Below are positions 16,344 to 25,983 of a stretch of 64,000 bases of DNA, piece after piece. The DNA comes from JACKOB01 sp024234575. GTDB lineage: Bacteria > Pseudomonadota > Gammaproteobacteria > Pseudomonadales > Oleiphilaceae. The translations under genes and the position numbers were made by a program. The stretch covers positions 1-64,000 of the forward strand of contig JBPJFZ010000009.1 in NCBI GenBank assembly GCA_051208035.1, in the 5' to 3' direction. Numbering within the stretch: the stretch's first letter is position 1; each line of letters opens with the position of its first letter. The notes beneath the pieces were generated by a model, which was given only the letters and a program-made list of their open reading frames with translations, did not search any database and was not told the DNA's origin.

Positions 16344-17696
16344 ATGAACCTTAAGACGTCGGCTGTACTAATTTTTGCGCTGCAACTGGGCTTGTTTGCG
16401 CCTTTAAGTTACGCGGTACTAACCATTGAACAGGCAGAGCAGATTGCCGCGAGGAATGACCCTGGTATCACGCAAACGCTGAATAGGGCGAAAGCAATAA
16501 AGTCTGACGCGGTATCCCAAAGCCAGTTTCCCGACCCGGTCGTTATCCTTGGGGCGCAGAATCTTCCCACGGATACGTTTAAATTTGATCAGGAACCCAT
16601 GACCCAGTTCAAAGTGGGGGTGCGACAGATGTTTCCTCAGGGTGACAGCCTGTCGCTGAAAGCGGATAAGCTCAATACGCAAGCGGCATCGATGGATTCC
16701 GCCGCCAGTGTGCGCTATTTGATAAATGGTAAACAAGTAAGAAGTCTCTGGCTCGAGGTGATGTACTGGAATCGTGCAACAGAGATCCTGCGCGAAGACG
16801 AGGCGTTGTTTAAGCAGCTGCAGGAAGTGACGCACTCGTTATATAGCGTTGGTCAGGTGCAACAGCAGGACGTGTTGCGCGCCGAATTAGAGTTAAGCCG
16901 TCTGCGTGAAAAAATAATCAAAGCAGAGCGCCAGGCCGAATCTCAGCGGGCGCTCCTCTCTCGCTGGGTTGGTCTGCCGGCATTAAATGAGCCATGGCCA
17001 GATCTGTTGCCGCTGCTGGCGTCTCCTCGTAACGCTTACATGTCAGAGATCGCCGCTAATTCGCATCAGGTTCAAAACCTGGCTGATGAACAACAGCAGA
17101 TACTCGATTCCCTCAGAGAGCACCCGATGCTAGTGGGGCTGCAGCGTCAAGTGGATGTGGCGGAGCATGATATCCGCTTAATGCAACAACAATACAAGCC
17201 CGCCTGGGGAGTGGAGCTGAGTTACGGTTATCGGGATGGTGATAACAATGATGGCTCAGATCGTGCCGATTTCTTCAGTGCCATGGTGAATGTGTCGGTA
17301 CCGCTCTTTACCAGTAACCGGCAGGATAAATCGGTGCAGAGTGCTACCTATCAAAAAGCATCACAGCAAAACGCCTATCAGGACAAGCTATTAGAAATGG
17401 TAGGTGAAGTGCGCTCCCTGAAGAGTCGTTTAGTGCAGACCAATGAGCAGCTGGCATTGTTTGATGAGCAGATTTTATCGAAAGCCAGACAACAGGCTGA
17501 GGCTTCGTTGTCGTCTTATCAGGCCGCCTCGTCCGGCTTTTCGGATGTGATGCGGGCCTATATCAGTGAACAGAAAGATCGACTGGATTACGAGCGACTG
17601 GTGATCTCCCGCTTGCAGATTGTGTCCGATTTACAGTTTTACTTTTTTACCGAGACCCCGGACTGGGTGTTGTTAACCGGAGAAGCGCAGCAATGA
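16344..17696 (+). CDS. cusC: CusC-like TolC-family outer-membrane channel
   Basis: Outer-membrane efflux protein of 450 residues and exit duct of the tripartite metal pump. The signal peptide MNLKTSAVLIFALQLGLFAPLSYA is followed by two repeated outer-membrane efflux segments of long helices with heptads (for example LFKQLQEVTHSLYSVGQVQQQDVLRAE split across positions 155-185) and the strand patterns of TolC proteins. It has no lipobox cysteine after the signal, unlike E. coli CusC. It ends in an ATGA overlap with the adaptor gene, showing translational coupling. The assignment to Cus rather than Czc rests on the CusF modules and cupredoxin in the same operon. Confidence 0.85.
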   Translation: MNLKTSAVLIFALQLGLFAPLSYAVLTIEQAEQIAARNDPGITQTLNRAKAIKSDAVSQSQFPDPVVILGAQNLPTDTFKFDQEPMTQFKVGVRQMFPQGDSLSLKADKLNTQAASMDSAASVRYLINGKQVRSLWLEVMYWNRATEILREDEALFKQLQEVTHSLYSVGQVQQQDVLRAELELSRLREKIIKAERQAESQRALLSRWVGLPALNEPWPDLLPLLASPRNAYMSEIAANSHQVQNLADEQQQILDSLREHPMLVGLQRQVDVAEHDIRLMQQQYKPAWGVELSYGYRDGDNNDGSDRADFFSAMVNVSVPLFTSNRQDKSVQSATYQKASQQNAYQDKLLEMVGEVRSLKSRLVQTNEQLALFDEQILSKARQQAEASLSSYQAASSGFSDVMRAYISEQKDRLDYERLVISRLQIVSDLQFYFFTETPDWVLLTGEAQQ

Positions 17697-19204
17697 AAAA
17701 CACAGGAAAATTCCTTGTTATCACCGGCTTGATCATTCTGGCATTTATTGCAGGGCTTATGCTTCAGCCACACCTGTCGCCAAATTTGCTGACATTGATG
17801 CCAGTGTCAAGTGAGAGCCATGGTGTGCCTGGCACAGCCGAGCAATCGGCTAAAGAAAAACAACCACTCTATTGGGTTGCACCCATGGATAAAAATTACC
17901 GAAGAGACAAACCAGGGAAGTCTCCGATGGGGATGGATCTGGTGCCGGTCTATGAAGAGGACAACGCCGCCGGTGACACAGGCGGTGTAAAAATATCGCC
18001 AGTGGTGGTGAGTAACCTTGGCGTTCGCACGGCAGAGGTGACCAAGGGGCCATTGGATTTACCAATTAAATCGGTGGGCTACATCGAGTTTGATGAAAAC
18101 AAACTGCACCACATTCATAGTCGTGTTGATGGCTGGATCGAGGCGCTGTACATCCACAGCAATGGGGAAATAGTAACGAAAGGCCAAACGCTTTATGAAC
18201 TCTATTCGCCTGCGTTGGTGAATGCGCAGGAAGAGTATCTGGCAGCTTTGCGCAGTAATAACGCCAGTTTGAAGAAGGCTTCTGCCTCGCGGTTGCTATC
18301 GCTGGGACTGACCGAGTCACAAATCGATCGCCTGGAAAAACGCCGTGAAGTCGATCAGCGCATCAAAGTCATCGCCGAGCATTCCGGTATCGTGAAAGAT
18401 CTTAATGTCCGCCAGGGCATGTTTATCAAACCCTCCACTGAAGTGATGTCGATAGGCTCTCTTGACTCGGTTTGGGTGATCGCAGAAGTGTTTGAACGAC
18501 AGGCCAGTTGGGTGAAACCGGATCAGAAAGTAGATATCCGCCTGGAAGCGCTTCCCGGCAGACAATGGCAGGGAAAAGTCGACTATCTCTATCCCGTATT
18601 GGACAGTAAAACCAGAACGCTGCGGGTGCGGGTACAGGTCGAGAATAAAGATCTTGCTCTCAAGCCGAACATGTACGCCGATTTATCCATTCTAGCGCCA
18701 GTTGCTGAGCAGGCGCTGAGCATTCCCCGTGAAGCACTCATTAAAAGCGGCCGATATCAAAGGGTCGTGAAGGTATTGGCAGACAATGAGTTTACGTCCG
18801 TCATCGTTAAAGCCGGTATTGAAGTGGGTGGTCGCATCCAGATATTGGAGGGACTGGCAGCGGGAGATCGAGTGGTGACCTCGGCGCAGTTTTTGATTGA
18901 CTCAGAGTCAAATATTGATGCCGAACTGGCGCGAATGAGTGCGCGGGAAGGACAGCCCCCGCCTGATACCCCCAAGGCCAAGACAGTGACTGCTACCGGC
19001 AAAGTCAAAGAGCTGATGGGGGACATGATGATGGTTGTGCATGACCCCATACCCGAGTGGGAGTGGCCGACGATGAGCATGGCGTTCACGGTGGCTGAGC
19101 CAGAGCAACAACCCAGTGTGAAGGAGGGCGACAGTATTCGTTTTACCTTGTCGGAAACGGATGATGGCGACTATCAAATGTCTGAGATTAAACCGATGCC
19201 CTAG
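17693..19204 (+). CDS. cusB: CusB-like adaptor with N-terminal HMBD and C-terminal CusF domain
   Basis: Periplasmic adaptor of 503 residues linking the RND pump to its outer-membrane channel. An N-terminal membrane anchor (about 8-25) is followed by a heavy-metal-binding domain near 60-88 (YWVAPMD, then GKSPMGMDLVPVY). The hairpin, lipoyl (ELYSPALVNAQEEYL, SGIVKDLNVRQG) and beta-barrel domains come next. Residues about 432-503 form an additional CusF-like domain (GKVKELMGDMMMVVHDP, EWPTMSM), with the His, Trp and two Met that hold Cu(I)/Ag(I). Such a tail lets the adaptor load metal directly. It overlaps the cusC stop by four bases (ATGA). Confidence 0.9.
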   Translation: MKNTGKFLVITGLIILAFIAGLMLQPHLSPNLLTLMPVSSESHGVPGTAEQSAKEKQPLYWVAPMDKNYRRDKPGKSPMGMDLVPVYEEDNAAGDTGGVKISPVVVSNLGVRTAEVTKGPLDLPIKSVGYIEFDENKLHHIHSRVDGWIEALYIHSNGEIVTKGQTLYELYSPALVNAQEEYLAALRSNNASLKKASASRLLSLGLTESQIDRLEKRREVDQRIKVIAEHSGIVKDLNVRQGMFIKPSTEVMSIGSLDSVWVIAEVFERQASWVKPDQKVDIRLEALPGRQWQGKVDYLYPVLDSKTRTLRVRVQVENKDLALKPNMYADLSILAPVAEQALSIPREALIKSGRYQRVVKVLADNEFTSVIVKAGIEVGGRIQILEGLAAGDRVVTSAQFLIDSESNIDAELARMSAREGQPPPDTPKAKTVTATGKVKELMGDMMMVVHDPIPEWEWPTMSMAFTVAEPEQQPSVKEGDSIRFTLSETDDGDYQMSEIKPMP

Positions 19205-19271
19205 GCTGTGCCAGAACGTATTAATAACCACTGTGATTGAAGCAAGCTACAACAGTAAAAGGATGAAACCA

Positions 19272-19682
19272 ATGAAAAATATCAGTATCAAGAATACATT
19301 CAAACTCGCTGCATTCGTTACCACCGTATCGAGCTTTCTGGCCGCTTTTACTTATGCAGAGTCCGGGCCTATGCACGAGGGCGAATCCATGCATGGTCAT
19401 GACGGAGCATCGGGGCACATGATGCAGCAAGAAACGATGGCAGAGCACCATCGCGAAGTGATCGGCACTGGTCGCATTAACAAAATCATGGCTGACAAAC
19501 ACATGATTAATATCTCTCATGAACCCATCGCTGAAATGGACTGGCCGAAAATGCGGATGAACTTTAAGACCATGGCGCAGGTGAAGATGGACGATCTGAA
19601 GCCCGGTCAAGAGGTCACGTTTACGCTGGATGTGGATGGCTATAACAATTATGTGATCAAAAAAATTGTTGTAAAACCTTGA
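19272..19682 (+). CDS. cusF: CusF-like periplasmic copper/silver chaperone
   Basis: Small periplasmic metallochaperone of 136 residues that hands Cu(I)/Ag(I) to the pump. The ATG at 19272 is preferred over 19263 because AAGG lies at proper spacing. Its signal peptide ends at TYA-ES. A His/Met-rich stretch (PMHEGESMHGHDG, HMMQQ) precedes a CusF OB-fold domain containing MINISHEPIAEMDWPKMRM, which supplies the family ligands His, Trp and two Met, and then V/I-rich strands to the end. The gene lies between the adaptor and pump genes, all in one direction with short gaps. Confidence 0.9.
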   Translation: MKNISIKNTFKLAAFVTTVSSFLAAFTYAESGPMHEGESMHGHDGASGHMMQQETMAEHHREVIGTGRINKIMADKHMINISHEPIAEMDWPKMRMNFKTMAQVKMDDLKPGQEVTFTLDVDGYNNYVIKKIVVKP

Positions 19683-19726
19683 GCGTTGATAAGCCATTTT
19701 CTGATCAGTTTATGCTGGAGTAAGTC

Positions 19727-22700
19727 ATGATTGCTGCCATTATCCGATGGTCTATTGCCAACCGATTCTTCGTTATTCTGGCGACGTTGATCCTTTTAGG
19801 TGCTGGTCTTTATGCGGTAAAACAAACACCGATTGATGCCATACCTGATCTGTCGGATGTGCAGGTTATTATCAAAACCAGTTACCCCGGCCAGGCACCG
19901 CAAGTGGTTGAGGATCAGGTTACCTATCCGCTGACCACCGCGATGTTGTCGGTGCCTGGTGCAGTCACGGTGCGGGGCTACTCTTTCTTCGGTGATTCCT
20001 ATGTCTACGTTATTTTTGAAGACGGAACAGATCTGTACTGGGCGCGTTCCCGGGTGCTTGAGTATCTTAATCAGGTTGCCGGTAATTTACCTGCTGCGGC
20101 TAAACCACAGCTGGGGCCAGATGCCACCGGTGTCGGCTGGGTTTATGCCTACGCATTGGTAGATCGCACTGGCAAGAGCGACCTCTCTCAGTTACGCAGT
20201 ATTCAGGACTGGTTTTTAAAGTACGAGCTGCAAACGGTTGCCGGTGTGTCCGAAGTGGCCTCGGTGGGCGGGATGATCAAGCAGTATCAGGTGGATGTCG
20301 ATCCAAACCGGCTGCGTGCTTACAACATGCCCTTGTCACATATCCGCAGTGCCATTTTGCGCTCGAATCAGGAAACCGGTGCCTCCGTTATCGAAATGGC
20401 CGAAGCCGAGTACATGGTGCGTGTAACGGGCTACCTGCAAGGACTAGATGATCTCAAACGGGTGCCTTTGGGGGTGAGTGAACGTGGGGTACCACTGCTG
20501 TTAGGGGATATCGCCGATATTACTATCGGGCCGCAAATGCGTCGTGGCATCGTTGAATTGAACGGCGAGGGCGAAGTGGCGGGCGGCATCGTCGTGATGC
20601 GTTTTGGCGAAAACGCCCAGACCACCATTGATGGTGTCAAAGCCAAACTGGAAAAGCTCAAACCCGGATTACCTGAAGGCGTAGAGATTATTCCTACTTA
20701 TGACCGCTCTGGCCTAATCAGTCGCGCCATTGATAATCTCTATGAGAAGTTGATTGAAGAATTTATCGTGGTCATTCTGATTTGTGCCCTCTTTCTTTTT
20801 CACTTCCGCTCGTCACTGGTCATTATCTTAAGTTTGCCGATGGGCATCCTGATGGCCTTTATTGTGATGCATCAGCAGGGATTGAATGCCAATATCATGT
20901 CGTTGGGTGGCATTGCCATTGCCATAGGCGCGATGGTAGATGGGGCGATCGTGATGATCGAAAACGTCCATAAACATATGGAAAAAACCGAACTAACGGA
21001 TAAGAACCGCTGGCAAGTGATCAGTGACGCGTCTTGTGAAGTGGGGCCGCCGCTTTTTTTCTCGTTGCTGATTATCACCATGAGTTTCTTGCCGGTATTT
21101 ACCCTCGAAGCTCAGGAGGGCAAGCTGTTTGCCCCGCTGGCGTTTACTAAAACCTATGCGATGGCTGCGGCGGCCGGGCTGGCTATCACACTTGTGCCTG
21201 TGCTGATGGGCTATTTTATTCGTGGCAAAGTGACGCCCGAACATAAGAACCCTCTGAATCGATTGATGATAGCGCTCTATCGCCCGGTGATTAAAGGGGT
21301 GTTGCGATTTCCTAAAACCGTATTGTTGTTTTCATTATTGATTCTGGGAGGGGGGCTTTGGCCTGCAACGCAGCTTGGCAGCGAATTTATGCCACCGCTG
21401 GATGAGGGGGATTTGATGTATATGCCCACGACCTATGCCGGGTTGTCGGTGGGAAAAGCCCGCGAAATTCTGCAACAAACTGATCGGCTAATTAAAACGG
21501 TACCCGAGGTAGATACGGTGTTTGGCAAGATAGGTCGTGCTGAAACGGCGACTGACCCGGCACCGTTAACGATGATCGAGACTTTTATCCAGTTTAAGCC
21601 AAAGTCAGAATGGCGGTCGGGCATGACTTCCGAATCTATCCGCAAAGAGCTGGAAGCCCTGGTAAAATTTCCCGGCCTGACCAATGCCTGGGTGATGCCC
21701 ATCAAAACCCGTATCGATATGCTGTCCACCGGTATTAAAACACCCGTAGGTATCAAGGTTGCCGGGCCGAATCTGGCAGAGATCGAAAAAATCGGCAAGC
21801 GTCTTGAGGAGGTGTTACCCAAGGTGTCAGGTACCGCTTCAGTATATTCAGAGCGCGTCGCCGGAGGTCGCTATGTGAAAGTAGATATTGACCGCGAACG
21901 GGCCGCCCGTTTTGGTCTGAATGTTGGTGATATACAAGACGTTGTTCGTACTGCCATCGGTGGTATGAACATTACCGAAACGGTCGAAGGGCTGGAGCGC
22001 TATCCGGTTAATCTTCGTTATCCCCAGTCTTATCGCGACTCTGAAGAACAGCTAAAACTATTGCCGATAGTTACTGCCAGCAAAGAGCGTATTGCCCTGG
22101 CAGATGTGGCTGATATTTATATCGCAGATGGCCCGCCAGCCATAAAAAGCGAAAATGCGCGGCTTAATGGCTGGACGCTGGTCGATATCGAAGGGCGCGA
22201 TCTAGGCTCTTACGTAGCCGAAGCCCGGCGGGTGGTGGCGGAACAGGTGGATATTCCTGCCGGTTATTCGATCGCCTGGTCGGGCCAATACGAGTATATG
22301 GTGCGGGCGGAAGAACGATTAAGGGTGGTGGTGCCACTGACGCTGGCAATCATCATGTTGCTGCTCTATATCAACTTTCGCAATATTGTCGAAGTGTTGA
22401 TCATTATGGGTACTTTGCCCTTTGCCTTGATCGGCGGTCTCTGGCTGATGTATCTCTCGGGGTACAACATGTCGATTGCAGTAGCGGTCGGCTTTATCGC
22501 CCTTGCGGGCGTTGCGGTAGAAATTGGTGTGCTGATGCTGGTGTATCTAAATCAATCTTATGCAAGATTGCGTGCCGATGCGATAAAAGAAGCACGCAGC
22601 TTTTCGCAAGAAGATGTGCGGCAGGCCGTGATGGAAGGCGCGGGCTTACGGGTACGGCCGATTATGATGACGGTGTTCGCGATTGTTATTGGTCTGGTGC

Positions 22701-22912
22701 CTATTATGGTCGGCAGTGGCACCGGTTCAGAAGTGATGCAACGTATTGCCGGGCCGATGATTGGGGGAATGATTAGTACGGTATTACTGACGCTGTTGGT
22801 CATTCCGGCCATATTCACGATTTGGAAGCAGTCCGGATTAGACTCGCGTCAGCGTGCCGAGCCTGTCAACCGTGCCGATACAGCCAGCATGGCCAACCGA
22901 AGGGGAGAATAA
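19727..22912 (+). CDS. cusA: CusA-like heavy-metal RND efflux pump
   Basis: Inner-membrane pump of 1061 residues of the HME-RND family, exporting monovalent (CusA) or divalent (CzcA) metal ions by proton exchange. Twelve membrane segments are evident as one after the start, a group around 340-530 and a group around 870-1030. The proton-relay helix reads AIGAMVDGAIVMIENV. The porter region has the CusA-like signatures EGDLMYMPTT, ETATDPAPLTMIET and RIDMLSTGIKTPVG, with methionines where CusA carries them as far as I recall; copper/silver is therefore favoured. GGAGTAAG precedes the start. It follows cusF by 44 bases in the same operon. Confidence 0.93.
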   Translation: MIAAIIRWSIANRFFVILATLILLGAGLYAVKQTPIDAIPDLSDVQVIIKTSYPGQAPQVVEDQVTYPLTTAMLSVPGAVTVRGYSFFGDSYVYVIFEDGTDLYWARSRVLEYLNQVAGNLPAAAKPQLGPDATGVGWVYAYALVDRTGKSDLSQLRSIQDWFLKYELQTVAGVSEVASVGGMIKQYQVDVDPNRLRAYNMPLSHIRSAILRSNQETGASVIEMAEAEYMVRVTGYLQGLDDLKRVPLGVSERGVPLLLGDIADITIGPQMRRGIVELNGEGEVAGGIVVMRFGENAQTTIDGVKAKLEKLKPGLPEGVEIIPTYDRSGLISRAIDNLYEKLIEEFIVVILICALFLFHFRSSLVIILSLPMGILMAFIVMHQQGLNANIMSLGGIAIAIGAMVDGAIVMIENVHKHMEKTELTDKNRWQVISDASCEVGPPLFFSLLIITMSFLPVFTLEAQEGKLFAPLAFTKTYAMAAAAGLAITLVPVLMGYFIRGKVTPEHKNPLNRLMIALYRPVIKGVLRFPKTVLLFSLLILGGGLWPATQLGSEFMPPLDEGDLMYMPTTYAGLSVGKAREILQQTDRLIKTVPEVDTVFGKIGRAETATDPAPLTMIETFIQFKPKSEWRSGMTSESIRKELEALVKFPGLTNAWVMPIKTRIDMLSTGIKTPVGIKVAGPNLAEIEKIGKRLEEVLPKVSGTASVYSERVAGGRYVKVDIDRERAARFGLNVGDIQDVVRTAIGGMNITETVEGLERYPVNLRYPQSYRDSEEQLKLLPIVTASKERIALADVADIYIADGPPAIKSENARLNGWTLVDIEGRDLGSYVAEARRVVAEQVDIPAGYSIAWSGQYEYMVRAEERLRVVVPLTLAIIMLLLYINFRNIVEVLIIMGTLPFALIGGLWLMYLSGYNMSIAVAVGFIALAGVAVEIGVLMLVYLNQSYARLRADAIKEARSFSQEDVRQAVMEGAGLRVRPIMMTVFAIVIGLVPIMVGSGTGSEVMQRIAGPMIGGMISTVLLTLLVIPAIFTIWKQSGLDSRQRAEPVNRADTASMANRRGE

Positions 22913-22957
22913 TATAGTGGGCATTTACATCTGGATAGATAAAAAGGGGAGCGGCAA

Positions 22958-23536
22958 ATGAAGAAATTACCAATCAACACGGTCACGGCAACGATTCTGG
23001 CGGCAACGGTTTTGGCATCGCCTATCGCCATCGCCGGCGCTGGTATGCCGGGGCATCATCATGACGAAGCGCCCGCGACCATGATGCACGATGATGAGAG
23101 CCAGCAACATATGATGGAAAGGGAGTCGATGCCGGGACATGATCACGCCATGGGGTCACTGACGGGAAAGCCGGGTGACGAAGCATCTGTGTCTCGGGTT
23201 ATCGAAGTGACAGCGGATGATACCATGCACTTTACCCATGAACCCTTGAACATCAAGGATGGTGAGACCATCAAGTTTGTTGTTGCCAATAAAGGGGCGA
23301 TTCCCCATGAGTTTGCCATTGCCACGAAAGATGAACATATGGAACATGGGCAGATGATGTTGAATAATCCAAACATGCATCATGCCCCCGGTGGCAATGT
23401 CATCACGATTCAACCTGGCGAAACCGAAACCCTGATATGGACTTTTGAAAATGCCTGGCAGATCGAAGCGGCCTGCAATATTCCTGGCCATTATCAGGCG
23501 GGAATGCATAGCCCTGTAAGCATAGAGGCAGAATAA
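22958..23536 (+). CDS. periplasmic cupredoxin-like copper protein
   Basis: A 192-residue protein with a signal peptide (cut near IAIAGAG) followed by a His/Met-rich segment (MPGHHHDEAP, MMHDDESQQHMM, MPGHDHAMG) and a plastocyanin-type domain (about 85-190). Type 1 copper ligands are in place: His in IPHEFAI, then Cys, His and Met in ACNIPGHYQAGM. It probably binds or oxidises copper in the periplasm. It sits 45 bases after cusA with a strong AAAAGGGGAG site, inside the metal operon. Confidence 0.88.
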   Translation: MKKLPINTVTATILAATVLASPIAIAGAGMPGHHHDEAPATMMHDDESQQHMMERESMPGHDHAMGSLTGKPGDEASVSRVIEVTADDTMHFTHEPLNIKDGETIKFVVANKGAIPHEFAIATKDEHMEHGQMMLNNPNMHHAPGGNVITIQPGETETLIWTFENAWQIEAACNIPGHYQAGMHSPVSIEAE

Positions 23537-23604
23537 CTATGACTGTCATTCTTGCTGTCAGCGGCGGTCCTGCGTGCGCCGGCCATGGCGAAGGGAGCTA
23601 AGCA

Positions 23605-24012
23605 ATGCGCGTAAATGAACTGGCCACCCGTGCGGGTGTAACCGCAGACACGGTGCGTTACTACACCAAAATAGGGTTGCTGCAGCCGACCAAAAACTGT
23701 GAAAACGGTTATAAAAATTATAAAACAGAAGATGAGAAGCGGCTTAATTTTATACGCAAGTCCCGTCAGCTAGGGTTCACGATCAATGAGATAAAAGAGA
23801 TCGTAAATCTTTCATCCTCTGGTAAATCTCCCTGTTGCCGGGTGCGTGAAATCGTAAAAATGCGTTTGTCTGAAGCTGAAAAGGCCATTGAAGAGATGAA
23901 GCAGCTACATGCGCGTATGCAACGGGCTGCGAAGACCTGGGAAGATATGCCCGATGGCCAGCCAAGCGGAGACTCTGTTTGTTCATTAATAGAAATGTTG
24001 GAAGGTGTTTAG
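23605..24012 (+). CDS. MerR-family metal-responsive regulator
   Basis: Dimeric activator of 135 residues. The N-terminal winged helix (RVNELATRAGVTADTVRYY) is that of MerR proteins. A long dimerisation helix follows (about 78-115). Cysteines in KSPCCRVREIV and near the end (DSVCSLIEM) fit metal ligands of the ZntR/CadR/CueR branch. It is the last gene of the copper operon, with AAGGGAGC upstream and no terminator before it, so it should be transcribed from the 15592 promoter and control it. Which metal it senses cannot be read with certainty; the operon suggests Cu/Ag. Confidence 0.88.
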   Translation: MRVNELATRAGVTADTVRYYTKIGLLQPTKNCENGYKNYKTEDEKRLNFIRKSRQLGFTINEIKEIVNLSSSGKSPCCRVREIVKMRLSEAEKAIEEMKQLHARMQRAAKTWEDMPDGQPSGDSVCSLIEMLEGV

Positions 24013-24258
24013 CCAGATATCAGACTGATGCCAACTGACCATCAGCATCATTTATCTGTTAATGAGTCGCTGGGTTATATCGCCGGTGATCGTTATGCGT
24101 AAAAAGTTTTATGTCTCGGTCGGCTATCTGTCTGGTTTACTTCCTGTCTGTGAAATAGCCACTATACTTTAGTCGATGATCTGTTTTTCGTGAGCAACAG
24201 CCAATAAAACAGATCACTTTACAGCTTTTAAACACTATAGCGACGACAGGTAAAGCAA

Positions 24259-25983
24259 GTGCGAACAAATCTTCGAGAGAAATCACATGCATTAGCGTAT
24301 GCGTTGAGTTTTAGTCTGCTTGCTGTGACAGGATCTGAAGTGGCTGCTGTCGATTCTGCGGTGGCCAAAAAGTGGGTTGATCATGAGTTTTCACCATCCA
24401 CGCTGACCAAGCAGCAGCAAATGGAGGAGATGGCCTGGTTTGCCAAAGCAGCAGAGCCATATAAAGGTATGTCTGTCAGGGTTGTCTCTGAACGAATCGA
24501 CACACACTGGTATGAGGCCTCAGTGCTGGCAAAGGCGTTTACCGAAATCACTGGCATTCGGGTAATTCACGAGCTTACCGGTGAAGATGATCTCGTTAAA
24601 AAACTGCAGACACAAATGCGTACCGGAGAAAATCTCTATGATGGTTATATCAATGATAGTGACTTAATTGGTACACACTATCGTTACCAGGCGGTGGTGC
24701 CCATTTCTGATTTTCTCGAAGAGCAAGACTCACCTATCGTTTTGCCCACCTTGGATATTGATGACTTTATTGGCCTCAGCTTTGTTACCGGCCCTGATGG
24801 CATTATCTACCAGCTTCCTGATCAGCAGTTTGCCAACCTTTACTGGTATCGCCACGACTGGTTTTCCCGCCCGGACTTACAAGCCAAGTTTAAAGCGCAG
24901 TACGGTTACCCGCTGGCAGTTCCTAAAAACTGGGCAGCTTATGAAGACATTGCAGACTTTTTTACTAACCATGTTAAGGAGTTGGATGGTAAGCGTGTAT
25001 GGGGTCATATGGACTACGCACGGGTAGACCCGTCCCTTGGCTGGCGTATGTCTGATGCCTGGTTGTCGATGGCCGGAGCAGGAGATGTAGGGAGGCCGAA
25101 TGGCTTACCGGTAGATGAGTGGGGCATTCGTGTTATCGGCTGTCAGCCGGTGGGGGCAACGGTAAAGCGTGGCGGTGCATTGAATGGCCCGGCAGCTATT
25201 TACGCGGTAAACAAGTTTTTAGAGTGGATGGATCGATTTGCACCCCCGGAAGCCCGTTCGCTTAACTTCACCGAGGCTGGTGAATGGGTAGGTAAAGGTC
25301 AGATTGCGCAGCAGATTTTCTGGTACACCGCCTTTACTGCAGCTGTCTCCAAGCCAGAACTACCAGTGATGAATGCTGATGGCACGCCCAAATGGAAAAT
25401 TGCTCCGACACCTCATGGCGCCTATTGGGATGAAGGAATGAAATTGGGCTATCAAGATGCCGGGTCTTGGACGTTTATGAAAAACACCCCGGAGAAACGT
25501 CGCAATGCGGCGTGGCTGTATGCACAGTTCACGGTATCTAAAACTGTCTCGCTGAAGAAAACCATGGTTGGACTGACACCAATTCGTCTGTCTGACATTA
25601 TGTCACAGGCGATGACCAAAAAGTCCCCGGAGCTGGGTGGCTTTGTTGAGTTCTACCGCAGTAAAGGGCGGGATGTCTGGACACCAACAGGCACCAACGT
25701 GCCGGATTACCCCCGCCTTTCGGTGCTCTGGTGGCGACACATCTCAGATGCAGTTTCTGGCAAACTTACCACTACGCAGGTGATGAATAACCTGGCAGAA
25801 GCCATGGATGATGAGTTGGCTTACATTGCCGCCAGAGAGGACATGATTTGTAAACCTGTATTGAATGATCCCAAGCCTGAAAGTTATTGGCTTGAAAAGC
25901 CGGGGGCACCAAAAGCAAAAAGAAACGAAAGCCCTAAGGGCGAAACCTGGAGTTATGAAGAGGCGCTATCGAAATGGGACTGA
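24259..25983 (+). CDS. large periplasmic solute-binding protein (GlpV-like), no permease nearby
   Basis: A 574-residue extracellular solute-binding protein starting at GTG with AGG upstream and a signal peptide ending near SEVAAVDS. Its length and text (YEASVLAKAFTEITGIRV, then KLQTQMRTGENLYDGYI) resemble the long sugar/glycerol binding proteins such as rhizobial GlpV, which normally serve ABC importers. A binding-cleft region rich in Trp/Tyr is seen (GWRMSDAWLSM, FWYTAFTAAV). No ATPase or permease gene lies in the window near it. It overlaps the next binding-protein gene by ten bases. The ligand is unknown; a receptor role instead of uptake is inferred from the missing transporter. Confidence 0.82.
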   Translation: MRTNLREKSHALAYALSFSLLAVTGSEVAAVDSAVAKKWVDHEFSPSTLTKQQQMEEMAWFAKAAEPYKGMSVRVVSERIDTHWYEASVLAKAFTEITGIRVIHELTGEDDLVKKLQTQMRTGENLYDGYINDSDLIGTHYRYQAVVPISDFLEEQDSPIVLPTLDIDDFIGLSFVTGPDGIIYQLPDQQFANLYWYRHDWFSRPDLQAKFKAQYGYPLAVPKNWAAYEDIADFFTNHVKELDGKRVWGHMDYARVDPSLGWRMSDAWLSMAGAGDVGRPNGLPVDEWGIRVIGCQPVGATVKRGGALNGPAAIYAVNKFLEWMDRFAPPEARSLNFTEAGEWVGKGQIAQQIFWYTAFTAAVSKPELPVMNADGTPKWKIAPTPHGAYWDEGMKLGYQDAGSWTFMKNTPEKRRNAAWLYAQFTVSKTVSLKKTMVGLTPIRLSDIMSQAMTKKSPELGGFVEFYRSKGRDVWTPTGTNVPDYPRLSVLWWRHISDAVSGKLTTTQVMNNLAEAMDDELAYIAAREDMICKPVLNDPKPESYWLEKPGAPKAKRNESPKGETWSYEEALSKWD

